A stretch of DNA of 64,000 bases from Sequoia sempervirens. Taxonomy: Eukaryota > Streptophyta > Pinopsida > Cupressales > Cupressaceae. Position 1 is the stretch's first letter. Every line of letters begins with the position of its first letter. The stretch is from positions 62,001 to 126,000 of the forward strand of contig VDFB02344295.1 in NCBI GenBank assembly GCA_007258455.2. The letters run 5' to 3'. Below, piece by piece: positions 11,314-22,510 of this stretch. The notes beneath the pieces are model-generated. The model worked only from the letters and a program-made list of their open reading frames with translations, did no database searches and had not been told where the DNA came from. Made by a program: the position numbers and the translations under genes.

Positions 11314-14300
11314 ATGGTGAACGGTCTTAAGATCGAGGATAGACTCGAGGGAGCATCAAATTTCACTTCATGGAGATTCAGAATTATGCTCACCTTGGAA
11401 GAGAATGATTTGGCTGAGTTTGTGGAGACCAAAGTCCTTGAGCCTACGAATGAGGAAGAAAAGGTTCAGTGGAGGAAGAAAGATATCAAGGCAAAGAAGA
11501 TGTTAGTTGATTCCGTAAAGGATCATATCGTTCTGATTGTCTCCAAGTTGAAGACGGCAAGAGAGATGTTCAAAACCTTGGAGGAGATGTACGAAATCAA
11601 CAACACTAGTTGGGCACTTGCACTGAAGCAACAACTCCATCATGTGAAGATGGCGAAAGGAGAAACAGTTATTGCTTACTTCATGAGGATTTCGGAATTG
11701 AGAGATCAGCTCTATACAATTGGTCATGTGGTTGATGACAAAGACTTGACCATGCTTGCTCTTAATGGTCTTCCTACATCTTGGGAGTCCCATATTCAAG
11801 GAATCAGTGCAAGATCGAAACTTCCTAAGTTTGATCGGTTGAGGGCAGATTGCATTCAAGAGGAGTCTAGGTTGGTTGCTAGAGGCATTGGTCAAAGTTC
11901 AACTAATGAAGACATTCATGTCCTCGCCTCTCAATCTTCAAAGAAGAAAGGGAAAGATGGGAAGAAAGGACACTTCAAGAGGAATCGAGATAAAGGAGTT
12001 GATGATGCTCCTACATTCAAGAAGAAGAGGGACCTATCCAAAGTCCAATGCTTTAGATGTGATAAGTATGGTCACTTTGCTAAGCATTGTCCAACCAGGC
12101 CTAAGCAGCAAGCCACCATTGCAAATGTTGATGAAGGTTCTCCACAGAAGGACTCAAGTGAATACTTGTTCTATTCGACATTGTCAAGCAATGTACCTAC
12201 CGACACCAACACCTGGTTGATTAATAGTGGTGCCTCTCACCACATCACCAGATTTAGGGAGCATTTATCAAATTTGGTGGAGAGAGACTCTAGTGAACAA
12301 GTTATTATTGGAGATGATGCTAGCTACTCAATGAAAGGAATTGGAACCTCCACTCTCCACTTGAATTCTAGCATCTCCCTACAGTTGTGTGATGTTCTAT
12401 ATGTTCCAGGCATCGAGCGTAATCTTGTTTCCATTTCAGCCTTGGAAGACAAAGGATACCAAGTTGCCTTCTCTAAAGGAAAAGTTCTTGTGTGGATGAA
12501 GACTTCCAACTTCAAGACTGCTCGAGTGATCGGAGTTAGACATGAGAGCCTCTATAGGCTATGCACTCGTCCACTTCAGGCATTAGTACATGATTCTTCA
12601 AGCTTGTGTGATCTTTGGCATCAAAGATTGGCTCACCTTCACTTCCGAGCCCTACCTATCATGGAGAAGATGGTCACGGGCCTTCCAAGTTCAACCAGGA
12701 GCATGAAGGTAATTGCAAAGGCTGTGCAATGGGTAAGAATACAAAAGCTCCATTTCATAGTAGAGAAAATAGATCCAAATATATTCTAGATCTCATTCAT
12801 TCTGATTTATGTGGTCTAATGTTTGTTGCTTCTTCAAGTGGTTTCTTGTATTACATTCTTTTTATTGATGACTACTCTAGAAAGACTTGGATTTATTTCT
12901 TGAAATATAAAGAATCTGAGGAGGTATTAGAAAGGTTCAAGGAATTTAAAGCTCAGGTGGAGAATTTGTCCGGGAAGAGGATCAAAGTCTTGAGAACCGA
13001 TAATGGAGGAGAATACACTTCCGACAACTTTTGAAACTATTGCATTGAAGCTGGGATTAAGAGGGAGTTCAGTGTCCCTTATAATCCTCAACAGAATGGT
13101 GTTGCAGAGAGGAAGAATAGATCGATCGTGGAAGCAGCAAAAGGCATGATTCATGATCAGGATCTGCAAACCTTCTTGTGGGCAGAAGCATCTAGGACAA
13201 CAGTCTATGTTCAGAATAGAAGTCCTCACCGAATCCTAGAGAATATGACTCCCGAAGAAGCCTTCACTGGGAAGAAGCCAGAGGTGAGTCATTTGAGGAT
13301 CTTTGGATGTCCAGTCTATGTTCATATTCCGAAGGAAAAGAGAACAAAGTTGGAGCCTTCTGGAAAGAAGGGAATATTTGTGGGTTACAGTGAGACATCA
13401 AAAGCCTACAGAATATACATTCCAGGTCAAAAGTTGATCGAGATCAGTAGAGATGTCACCTTTGAGGAAGATGTTGCATTTAGGAGATCCAAGGGTACTC
13501 ATATGGAGATTGATAATGAAGAGTCTCCTCAGGATATGGAAGTTGACCATACTCCTGAGATTCAGAGGGAGACTTCAGAACCAAAGGAAGAGGATGATCC
13601 AGTTGAGCCTTTGGAACCTACTGATGGGCCTTCCGATATTGTGATTGGGAGAAAAATACCTCTCTGGGCTAGGCAAACAATGCAGGAGGCAGAAAGGTTT
13701 GGAGCTCCAAGAGGTACCTTTAGAGAAAGTAAGAGACCACATAAGTTCTCCAATTATGTTGCTTTGATGAGTCAGATTATTGAGGCCGAGCCTTCCAATG
13801 TTGAGGAAGCTTCTAGTCAACAGGTTTGGAGAGATGCTATGACAGAGGAGTATCAGTCAATTCTCAAGAATGATGTTTGGGACATAGTTCCTAGACCCTA
13901 AGGAAAATCTGTGGTATCTTCAAAATGGCTCTTCAAGATCAAGCATGCGGCATTGAGAAGTACAAGGCAAGATTCGTGGCTAGAGGGTTTTCACAAAAAG
14001 AGGGAGTTGACTATGAAGAAACATTTGCTCCTGTTGCTTGCTATACTTCTGTCAAAACCATCATTGCCATTGTTGCATCCAGAGGATGGAAGATTCATCA
14101 AATGGATGTGAAGACAGCTTTTCTGAATGGCGTAATTGAGGAAGAAATTTATATTGAGCAACCTGATGGATTTGAGGTACATGGGAAGGAGTCTCATGTT
14201 TGCAAGCTGAAGAAGGCCTTGTATGGTCTTAAGCAAGCACCTCGTGCATGGTACAAAAGGATTGATTGTTACCTGTCAAGCTTGGGCTTCCTCAAGAATG

Positions 14301-15339
14301 ATGCTAACTCAAATCTATATTTCAAGGTAATTAATGGTGAAGCATTGATTTTGGTTCTGTATGTTGATGATTTAATTCTTACTGGAGAAGAACACCTCAT
14401 TCTCAAATGCAAGAAGGAGTTGGCTTTTGAGTTTGAAATGAAGGACCTTGGGCTCATGTATTACTTCCTTGCCTTAGAAGTTTGGCAGAAGCCAAATGAG
14501 ATGATTCTAAGTCAAGGGAAGTACACCATTGATATACTTAAGAGGTTTGGTATGATGGATTGCAAATCCATGTCTACACCTATGGAGACCAACCTACATA
14601 AGTTGAAGGAGGCTACAGCTAGTTCAGATCTTGTGGATCCCACGATGTACAGGCAGTTGATTGGATCATTGATGTATCTAGTCAACACTAGACCAGATAT
14701 CTGCTATGCAGTGAGTGCACTTAGTTAGTTCATGTGTGAACCGAGCAGATACATCTTGTTGCAGCAAAACATATCCGAAGATACTTGTGTGGCACAGTTG
14801 GATATGGTTTGAGATATTCTTCAGGTGTGGATCTGGAGTTGCATGGCTATACTGATTCCAATTGGGCAGGGTGTGTCACTGATCGGAAGAGCACCTCTGG
14901 ATGTTGCTTCAATTTGGGATCTGCTATGATTTCCTAGTGTAGCAGGAAGCAGTCATCTATAGCATTGAGTACAACAAAAGCAGAGTATATTGCAGCTTGT
15001 GTGGCAGCTTGGGAAGCAGTGTGGCTTCGTAAGCTCCTTGCAGGATTGTTTGGACAATCAATGGAGCCTACTATCATTCATTGTGATAACTAGAGCTGTG
15101 TGAAGCTTTTTGTCAATCCTGTGTTCCATGACAGAACTAAGCATGTGGAGATCAAATGCCATTATATCAAAGATATGGTATTGAGGAAAGCTATATAATT
15201 GAGGTATATCAGCACTGATGAGCATACGGCAAACATTCTCACCAAGGCTCTCTCCAGGATAAAGTTTGAGTACTTTCGAGACAAGCTTGGTATGGTGGAG
15301 AATCAAGCCCTAGCTGAGAAGGAGTCTCAGTATCAGTGA
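11314..15339 (+). pseudogene. Copia gag-pol polyprotein, broken by frameshifts and stops
   Basis: The start at 11314 (MVNGLKIEDRLEGASNF) lies about 90 bases after the primer site, as usual; the frame is open further upstream only by chance. Gag (UBN2 type) is followed by a CCHC knuckle CFRCDKYGHFAKHC (12049-12090). Protease reads WLINSGASHH at 12217-12246, with Asn in place of the catalytic Asp. Integrase shows LWHQRLAHLH, CKGCAMGK, a DDYSR block and RTDNGGEY. RT (about 13920-14720) holds QMDVKTAFLNG and the YVDD catalytic motif. RNase H (14750-15300) includes HGYTDSNWAGC and TKHVEI. Frame breaks lie near 12690, 13955 and 14740. Stops lie at 13032, 13899, 14726, near 14936 and near 15090. Too damaged to function alone. 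Confidence 0.93.
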
Positions 15340-15359
15340 TCCTCTTTAATACATTTCTC

Positions 15360-15764
15360 TTTGAGAGAGATTTGAGGTGAAAGACCTTGTTAATGCATTT
15401 CTCTTTTGATATTTAAGGTGAAAGCCCTTATTTCCACCCTCTAGGAGAGCCATGGTGGATGTCATGTGTGTGACTCCATGATAGCATCACGTGAGAGAGT
15501 CTGTGATGATTTTTCTTGTACTTGTGTTTCACCCTATGGGAGAGCCATGGTGAACGTCATGTTGAGGTGACTACATCATGCAAGTGATGAACACTTGTAC
15601 ATACCATACATGGTTGTAGCCATTATGGTTGATATCATGATGAGGTGATATCTGATATCACGTTGAGGTGATATCTTTCTTTTCCACATATGGTTGTAGC
15701 CATTGTGGTAGACATCACGATGAGGTGATGTGTCTTATGCAGCTGGAAGTATTTCTCCCTAGCT
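15360..15764 (+). repeat. Imperfect repeats in the copia 3' untranslated region
   Basis: Between the pol stop and the polypurine tract, short motifs recur: GAGAGCCATGGTG(G/A)A, GGTTGTAGCCATT(A/G)TGGT and GATGAGGTGAT, each two or more times. No frame is conserved through them. They look like locally duplicated leader or spacer sequence. Confidence 0.6.
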
Positions 15765-15773
15765 AAGAGGGAG
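15765..15773 (+). promoter_or_regulatory. Polypurine tract of the copia element
   Basis: aagagggag abuts the 3' LTR, the expected plus-strand priming site. Confidence 0.85.
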
Positions 15774-16368
15774 TGTTGATGTTTAGCAGCTTCGGGCTTC
15801 ATACTTCCTTATTTATTTGTGATTATTTAATGTGAAGAGGCGCTTCACATGGCAACATTTTAATTGTTATCTTGGTCGACCTTCCTTGTAACTTGCATTT
15901 TATTAATTGTAATTCTTTTATGATGGCGTGCCATGAAGAAGTGTGACCTTTCTCCCAAATTTGTAAATACAAGTTCATTCCACATCCATTCAATCATCAA
16001 ACTTAAGCAAGTTTGAAGTCCTACTTCCTACTACTCTGGTCTTGATTACTACAAGACAGATTCACGAATTCATCAAGTGCAAGATTGAAGTCATCAAAAT
16101 GATTACGAGAACTCTTCAAGAGCAGATTTGAGTTGCAAGGAAGTTCAGATTATTTGTCTATCATTGCATCTTGTGAAGGTGCTGATTATTGGCCTTGAGA
16201 TTGGCCTCATTGTAAAGAGACTTGTTGCCATTATTTTTATATAATAGAGAGATCTTTCTTGCTGGGTTTTTCTCCCTCAAGAGGAGGGTTTTCCCAGGGT
16301 ATTTGCTGTGTCATTGTGTTGATTTTGAATTAATTTTCTGTGCATTACATCTGATCATAAAACTAACA
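15774..16368 (+). repeat. 3' LTR of the copia element
   Basis: 595 bp. The TATA box of the 5' copy is degraded here (TTTGTAAATA). The middle differs from the 5' LTR by many substitutions and indels, whereas both ends are nearly identical. Confidence 0.93.
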
Positions 16369-16748
16369 TAGTTTGGCCCATGGTTATGGAGACCACTTAT
16401 GGTTTCCTAGTTTTTCCCTTGGTTCATATATTGGATGCATGAGATGGAGGTTTTACGAACTTATTGATTTGCAAGGGTTATGTTGCCAAAATTTCACTAG
16501 ACAACGGCTGAAGATCTCTATTGAAAGCTAATACTTTGAGAATGTATTGTGATCTAAGTGTTGTGATTAATACATTGAGTGCTCATTTGATGCTGAGTTT
16601 TTTCATGAAAGAGTCTTCCCAAGGTATATCTTGTGTTGTGTGTTGCTCATTATTGTTGAAATTGTTAGATTTGTATTTACATGCATTGCTTCTCTCATAG
16701 GGTTGGTGTGGAAATGACATAGCTTTTACCTGGTTTCCTTTTAGTACT

Positions 16749-17240
16749 AGGGATGAATCAAACTAGTAGACCCTTGCAAAGATCATGCCAAGTTGGTGTT
16801 CCAAATTCTTCTCAAACCAACAAAATTGTTGTACGGCATTGTGTTCCATTGAATGAGGCTATAGGCAATTTCTATTGCAAGGGAATCTGATTCTAGGTGA
16901 AGTATTATTTTGCTTAGCAAATCCAATCATTGGGGTCATTGTCATAAAATTTGGGAAAATCAGGATTGGGTACATGTTGTGTCAATCCCCCAAAATTGTG
17001 CCCTCCTCCAAAGGTGTGACATCCTAGACCAGAACTATTTCCAAAGGAGTTGTGTCGACCACTATGTTGTCCCTATGGTCACAGTTATGAAAACAAAACT
17101 TGCATTGCATCAAACTTGCCAATGCAAGATTCACTTTCTTATATCTTTGTCAATTTTGTCTAATATGGTTAAGGCCAGAAGTGAGTCCTTGATTGCCTTG
17201 AGTTCTATATCAAGTCTCTTCAAAGTGAGGTCCTAAGAAT
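16749..17240 (-). pseudogene. Gypsy element 1 gag, N-terminal part
   Basis: On the minus strand a coiled-coil-like start ('LKRLDIELKAIKDSLLAL') near 17230 leads to 'FPKFYDNDPNDWI' near 16960 and 'IASFNGTQC' near 16850. This follows the gypsy Retrotrans_gag pattern of an FPKF-DP-WI block followed by a helical domain. It ends at the target copy of the solo LTR at 16743. Several stops and shifts are present. Confidence 0.65.
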
Positions 17241-17529
17241 AATGATTGTCAATCATTTTGAGTCACTCGAAATTACCAAAAGGTGCAACAAAGTTGTATA
17301 TTGAAACAATCAACTCAATGAGGATTGCAATGATATAGGTGTCATGATGATGGAAAAAATTGCCTTAACATTCTTTATGGATAGTATCCTATGAGTGGAT
17401 TTTCCACATAGAATTGTGTATTGCTCTCGATTTGAGAGAAATCCGCTATAGAAGTTTCAAGTTGGCAGATTATATAGGAACCAAATCACTGGAACACAAC
17501 TAGCCCAATTCCATAACAAATGGTACAAC
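17241..17529 (-). other. Leader-like sequence between gypsy gag and the 1.8-kb LTR
   Basis: No open frame. If gypsy element 1 used the adjoining LTR, this would be its 5' leader, but no canonical primer-binding site was found next to 17530. Confidence 0.35.
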
Positions 17530-18130
17530 TCACTGAGCTAAATTTAAGGAAAATATTTTGGTGATTTAAAATTTGAGTTTGAATATCTAAGACCAAAACC
17601 TTATGAAACCCTGGATTATATAAATATTTGCATAGCATTGAAAACTCCGAAATATGTTTCAAAGTTCATTCTAATCCCCTAAAATACATTAATGTTTACA
17701 TAGCAACATTACGGCTTGAGATTATAATTCAAATCTCAATATTTTTCCCTAAACTAACAAACCCTAATACTATGGGAAAGGTTTACCATTAAAGATAGAT
17801 TGTAGCTTTAAATACACAAATCAAAATTAGCAAAAACTAGGTTTAGCCATAAATCTCAACAAACCCTAATCTCTATTTCCCATATTTAGCAAACCCAAAC
17901 AAATTCCTTTACAATCACACAAATAACATCAAACTCTATTATTGCAGCATTGGTTAACAAAGAGGTTAACAGAGAGAATATATTGCAAATTAGAACGTTT
18001 GCTCAAATTTTATAAACCCAATTTGGAAAAATAAATTTGCATTCATTGATACCTATTTAAAGTCAATTTAAAACTCGCGCGGCCATTATGGGGTTGTTCT
18101 TACATTTACAAAAACCAAGAAATACATTAT

Positions 18131-19421
18131 TGTTGAGGCGTAAAATTGCACCCTAGTGCAATTTCCCACAGCATCACCTTCACCTTAGCCTTATAAGGTT
18201 GACAATGCAAAAATCCGCCACCTTTGCCTTTTATTCCCACACGTGCTTTGTCGTTTTTTGTCGGTGAGGGAATTTTTGTCGTGGACGCCTCCGCACCAAG
18301 CAAACATCTGTGTGGCGTGCTAGCGTCCTAACAAGATTCCAAGGTCAGTGGACATTGGGATGTTATGATTCTCTACCACCCTACAGAATGTAACGCTTCC
18401 TCCAAACCTTGACTGCCCGAAAATGTCTCTTTGCCTCCAAAATAGCTTTTTAACTTACCTTTCTCAATTCTATTCATTCCATTCGTTCAATCTCATTCAA
18501 TTCTTGCTCATTCACTCTACACTCTCACTCCATCCTTCCATTCTACACCATTGTTCTTGTTGCTTCTTGCTTCTACACCATTGTTTCTCACAGGTTTCAA
18601 GCTTTACGTCATTGGCACTATCGTCTTATGCTTTCAAGGCTCTCTTCCTTCCTCTCTCAGCTTCTCCAAGCACGTAGAAGGGAGGGTAACATTTACTTTA
18701 TTGCATTTTCTTACTTATAGTTTAGCACATAGATTGTCTTTGCTTTCTATAAGTTTTGTATATTACTTTCCTTTATCATTTTTCTATCGTTATATACCAG
18801 TTGTCCGTGGAGGTGGAAACACCAAAGCGGGGGTTTGACTGAGGCAAACTCCAAAACACAACCCCAACATTTTTGTGTCTCCGTGTGCGTAGGTACTTCA
18901 TTCATGTGGAGCTTGCGGAAGGCTGAACCAAGCATAAGTTGGATTTCTACTACCCTTGCTCATCATTTCATTATAATCAATTTACCTTTTAAGTTATAGT
19001 ATTCTTCTTGTTGTAGTTAGTTTATTTCATGCATTAGTAGCATTCTGTCAATTATGTTTAAACTATCGGATTAGGGTTTTTGGGTTGTTAGCACACCTTA
19101 TGTGTTTCTTATTGTAGACTTTGTTCTCAGTCCATACAAGACGCCAGCATGTCCCTAAGACTACAACGCATCGCACTGTCATCTAAAACCCGCACTATCA
19201 TCCTCTGGCCAAGAGCCAATTAGTCCGCAATCTAAGACCTTTGTGGTCTGCTCACCCAATTCCTGAAATCCTCCATCCCTAAAAACATAAAACAGAGTCT
19301 AGTTTATCTCCCATTTGCCACCCCATTTTCCTGTGTTTGTCATTGAGGTAGTTGAGGGAAATTTGCTCCCTTTGACCCTATTTGTCTTGGGACTTGGGAG
19401 TCGTGAATCCCCTCCTCTACA
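18131..19421. mobile_element. Solo LTR, 1291 bp, inside gypsy LTR copy A
   Basis: It runs from tgttgaggcg to ctctaca. It is flanked by attat (18126-18130) and attac (19422-19426). The uninterrupted copy B reads acattacaaacc at the same place, so it supplies the empty site and shows the left target copy mutated from attac. No internal coding region or second LTR exists. The open frames at 18423-18838 are pyrimidine-rich LTR sequence, not genes. Confidence 0.8.
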
Positions 19422-19779
19422 ATTACAAATGTTGCTTCAACAGCTTTCATGGACTAAGGATGTTTTGGTAAATGTTTTCAACCTCCTATAGTCGGTTTGG
19501 TTCGTTCCTATGAGTAACCACCTCTACAACATCAACTACAAGTGTCACAGTATCTTAATATGGCCAATGTTGACCACCATTAAAGCTTAATTGTGACCTC
19601 TAGGTGAGAATCGCCTCTTCGTCCAATAGGGTTTTCATCCTCGGTTGCTCTCATACTAGTAGGGTTTTTGTCCTTTGGTTGTTGCAGATCCTATGATTTC
19701 ATCCTCAAATCTATTTGTTTGAACAAAAGTGCTCGAGACTATCTGGTTAGGGTCTGGTGTGGATGTTCAAAATTTTCTT

Positions 19780-20220
19780 CTATTTTTCTTTTCGATCCCT
19801 TATACACCCAAAAAAGGTGTTGAAATCCACAATCATAGCCAACAACTCAAGATTGGTACACAATAGGGATGGCTTGTACCAATTGAGCATTGTTTCCCTT
19901 TGAATCGCACCTAGAAATGTGCTAAATGTGCTTACATACGAGGAAATGGCCTTGGGAGACATGGCAAAGTGTCCCCTACAAATTGCAACTATCCTCGATA
20001 GCAATGGCAAGGGTCCCTTAGGGTTTGGAACCCTAACTACTTCCTTAATTGCAGCCCTCATTGTGCTCTTCATTTGGACAACTAGGTGTACACATGAAGC
20101 CATGTCCTCATTATTAAATGATACTTTTGTGCCCAGGGACCCTTCTATAAGATGCATCATCACCCTACGCATTAACGGTTGTCTGGTTGTGTCGAGCGGT
20201 AGGTGAAGTGAACAATACAA
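19780..20220 (-). other. Open frame inside the gypsy LTR, echoed in copy B
   Basis: A 146-codon frame lies in the LTR in the sense direction of the element. LTR copy B keeps much of the same amino-acid sequence in 34536-34996 over two frames: both hold GSLGTK/GSMGTK, SFNNED and AIS-VSTF blocks. No known domain is recognised. It may be chance coding potential in U3, or a relic of sequence captured by the LTR. Function is not claimed. Confidence 0.3.
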
Positions 20221-20639
20221 AATAGGCGGGAAGAGTCAAGGGTGCTCCATGACTCATACCATAAGTTGAGGATTGGGGTTCAAAAGGAAGGCATGCAGGT
20301 GAGGGGAAGTTTGACTCTCCAACAAAGGTTTGCGAAGAAGAGGGGTTTAGTGGAGAGGTACGACAATATGGGAAACCCCAAAACCCCAACAAAAGTATAG
20401 AAGAAATCAACTTGGGAGGAAAGTCATGTCGAAAAGGGAAACTTTGTAACTCCAATGGTTTATTCTAACTTAGAAAATTGGCCATGCCCCCATATTTAGA
20501 AATTTTGGGGATTTGAAGCAGATGCATGGGGAATAAAGGGGAAGAACTTGTACACAACTTTGGATCAAGGGGAACATTGGAGATAGGAAATGAGCATTTT
20601 GGACTACAACATAGATTATGGAGAATGAAGACATGACAA

Positions 20640-20990
20640 ATCCACGCCATTCAAATTTGCTTGTCCTCAAGCAATTGTGAGTTTGAATCTTCATCTCCTC
20701 CAGCTTGGAATTCCTTACAAATACCAGTATTACTAGATTCTTCCCAAGTAGCCTCCCATGTAGGCAGGCTCCTCCAATGAACTAAATAATTTGTGATGAC
20801 TCCACTTCTTGATTTTTTTTATTCTAAGGGGCAGACAATGGATGATGTTGCAACATCATTCTCCCAAGTGTAGCCTTTTAATCCATGTCAATTTTAGTTC
20901 TAACACTTATTTCTCCTAGTGTCCTTCCACCTATTTGTTTTCCCATCTTGTTTGCCTCTCGGGTTGCAACTAATATTTTTTGTTGGGGAT
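20640..20990 (-). pseudogene. Gypsy element 2 integrase C-terminus with chromodomain
   Basis: On the minus strand the frame near 20830-20730 reads 'TNYLVHWRSLPTWEATWEES'. This matches the chromodomain core of chromovirus integrases (Y-V-W...P...ATWEE). It continues to 'LLEDK', the usual pol terminus, just before the LTR start at 20638. The catalytic integrase core upstream is not recognisable. The chromodomain normally guides integration to histone-marked chromatin. The copy is decayed. Confidence 0.65.
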
Positions 20991-22370
20991 GAGTTTTGCC
21001 ACTATCAAACAAAATAAGCCCTGCCCAAGGCAATTGGCCACTTGCTTTGCACCTCGATGAAGATATAAAAGTTTTCCTTTGTAAATATTATGTCCATTGT
21101 CAAGGCACTAATCATCCAACAAGAGGAACATTTGAAAAAGTTGGCAACCTGCCCAATAAATTCTTTCATGAGGTGATATGACGATTGCTGGTTTGTGCGA
21201 AGTCAATGATGCCCAAGTTGGCAACTGATTCATAATAACTTGATTAAGAAACAGCATGCCAAGGATAAGGATAGCTGCAAGTGAAGTATCTTGGGTGGAC
21301 ATAAGTGGCATTTGTCCACCCTAAGAATCATTGAGTTGGGGGTCTAGAATTAAAAGAAGAAATTTTAGCTCATGATTGGGGACTCTATAGCACAAAAACA
21401 TGTATACAATCTCCATCAAAATCTGCATCTTTTTCTTTGTTATGTTCAATCACACCTTCCTCAACTGTAATACTGATTGCTACTTAAAGGAAACTCCGAT
21501 TTGATTTGCTTCTCCATATGCATATCCAAATTTGACACTATGTGATTCTAGAGACTCTTTGTCATACAACAAGATACATGAGAGAGAAAAATTCTACAAA
21601 TGACCGAATTTTCCTTCCAATCTCCCAAAGGTTTTAGAGTACTAGATGGTCTGGATGACTTCAACATCACAAATTTTTCATTATATATTGTTGTGAATTT
21701 GTTCATGTTATTTGGTGATGAAGCAACAGACTTCATCAAAGTCTTCTCACTCTACACTAAGTGACTTTGAAGTAATATACCATTGGTCATGATTTGCAAT
21801 GCTAAAGATCAATAATTATACTAGGATGCTTGGAATAAAGTCTCATCATAGTTCATCTTGCTAACAAGGAATTTGAAATTACAAGATGATAGGCACTTCC
21901 AAATCTTGTCCTGCTTATGAAGCTAAACAAGGATAAGTAAACACTCAATTCCTCCTTGCTATTGTATCTTCAAAAAATGAAGAATTTGTTAGAATATGCA
22001 AGGTTGTCTTTTCACACAATCTTCACAATTCAATGTGAACAGACCACTACGTGCAATAAATATTTGAAGTGTCAAAGAACTTGTTAGGCACACATGTCGT
22101 ATAGAATAAGCCATTTACAAATGCATTTAATTTGAGTGATTTGGTCCTACATGATTCTTTATAACTAGAATTAAACCACTGAGGTATGCCTTCACTTGTA
22201 ATGAGGAATTGTCTCTTATAAAGATGTTTGCAACCTGCAGCAATAAATATATAACAAGACTATATGCTTGCACAAACATTTCCATTAGAGTAACTTCTCC
22301 ATAACATTCATAAACCAGGTGAGGTCTAAGTTTCACCACAATAGGTCTAATGGACAAAACCCCTCTGTCA
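20991..22370 (-). other. Unrecognised sequence between integrase end and RNase H
   Basis: By position this should be RNase H C-terminus and integrase of gypsy element 2, but no HHCC or DDE motif could be read in any minus frame. A minus frame at 22127-22357 has no recognisable similarity. The region may have been replaced or scrambled by deletions. Confidence 0.35.
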
Positions 22371-22510
22371 TAAATAGAAGAACCCTTTCTTGAATCTTCT
22401 AGCCTCTTGTTTCAATTTTAATGGAGCTCCACTTTTGCATTAACATGGCCCCAATGCCCTCTCCTAACATACCACATTCTACCATGAATGGATGTGAGAT
22501 ATTTGAAATG
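22371..22510 (-). pseudogene. Gypsy element 2 RNase H, distal half
   Basis: The minus strand from 22510 reads 'HPFMVECGMLGEGIGAMLMQ', the RNase H block that in gypsy elements reads -PF-LE-DAS--GIGAVL-Q. Its proximal half lies at 27151 and beyond. The two halves are separated by a 4.63-kb solo LTR with a perfect target duplication. The usual Asp after ECD has changed to Gly. Confidence 0.75.

Larger units (their letters stand above)
10617..16368 (+). mobile_element. Complete Ty1/copia retrotransposon, 5752 bp
   Basis: LTRs 10617-11214 and 15774-16368 both start tgttgatgtttagc and end aaaactaaca. The 5-bp target duplication tagtt (10612-10616 and 16369-16373) is perfect. The primer-binding site TGGTATCAGAGC (11215-11226), complementary to initiator tRNA-Met, directly follows the 5' LTR. 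A purine tract (aagagggag, 15765-15773) directly precedes the 3' LTR. The inside holds one gag-pol frame in copia order: gag, protease, integrase, RT, RNase H. Several stops and frameshifts make it non-autonomous now. It is nested in the solo LTR at 10123-16743 and so is younger than it. Confidence 0.95.
10123..16743. mobile_element. Solo LTR (about 864 bp) split by a copia element
   Basis: The left end tgttagaattatg begins right after atact (10118-10122). The right end ...tttcctttta stops before gtact (16744-16748), a 4-of-5 target duplication. Excluding the nested copia element and its duplicated 5 bases leaves about 864 bp. The strongest evidence is the host frame. Gypsy gag ends at 'LIPS'-type sequence on one side and resumes with 'YNFIAALTK' on the other, in frame, when this insertion and one target copy are taken out. 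The terminal CA has decayed to TA. LTR orientation is not settled. A similar start (tgttagaatacac...) occurs at 36574. Confidence 0.72.
7550..17300 (-). mobile_element. Ty3/gypsy element 1 (old, minus strand) with nested insertions
   Basis: Read on the minus strand, gag (17240-16749, then 10122-9530), protease (about 9500-9200), reverse transcriptase (8900-8524, 8287-8000) and RNase H (7870-7560) follow in Ty3/gypsy order. All parts carry stops and frame changes. Integrase is missing at the left, so the copy is truncated. A SINE (8309-8502) interrupts the reverse transcriptase. A solo LTR (10123-16743), itself holding a complete copia element, interrupts gag. Its 5' LTR may be the 1.8-kb LTR beginning at 17530, because gag comes close to it, but no convincing primer-binding site was found between them. 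Confidence 0.75.
17530..20638 (-). repeat. Gypsy 1.8-kb LTR (copy A) with an inserted solo LTR
   Basis: The sequence matches 33570-35385 from end to end and in the same orientation, apart from the insertion at 18131-19421. On the minus strand it starts TGTCATGTC (20638) next to the end of a gypsy integrase, so it lies where a 3' LTR belongs. The left end is decayed, so the limit near 17530 comes from alignment to copy B. Without the insert it is about 1813 bp. It also lies next to gag of gypsy element 1 and could be that element's 5' LTR, or be shared between the two. Confidence 0.75.

Noticed and set aside
18423..18838. Open frames of 84-95 codons inside a solo LTR
   Set aside because: They are biased by pyrimidine-rich DNA, overlap in two frames, and lie wholly within an LTR bounded by a target duplication.
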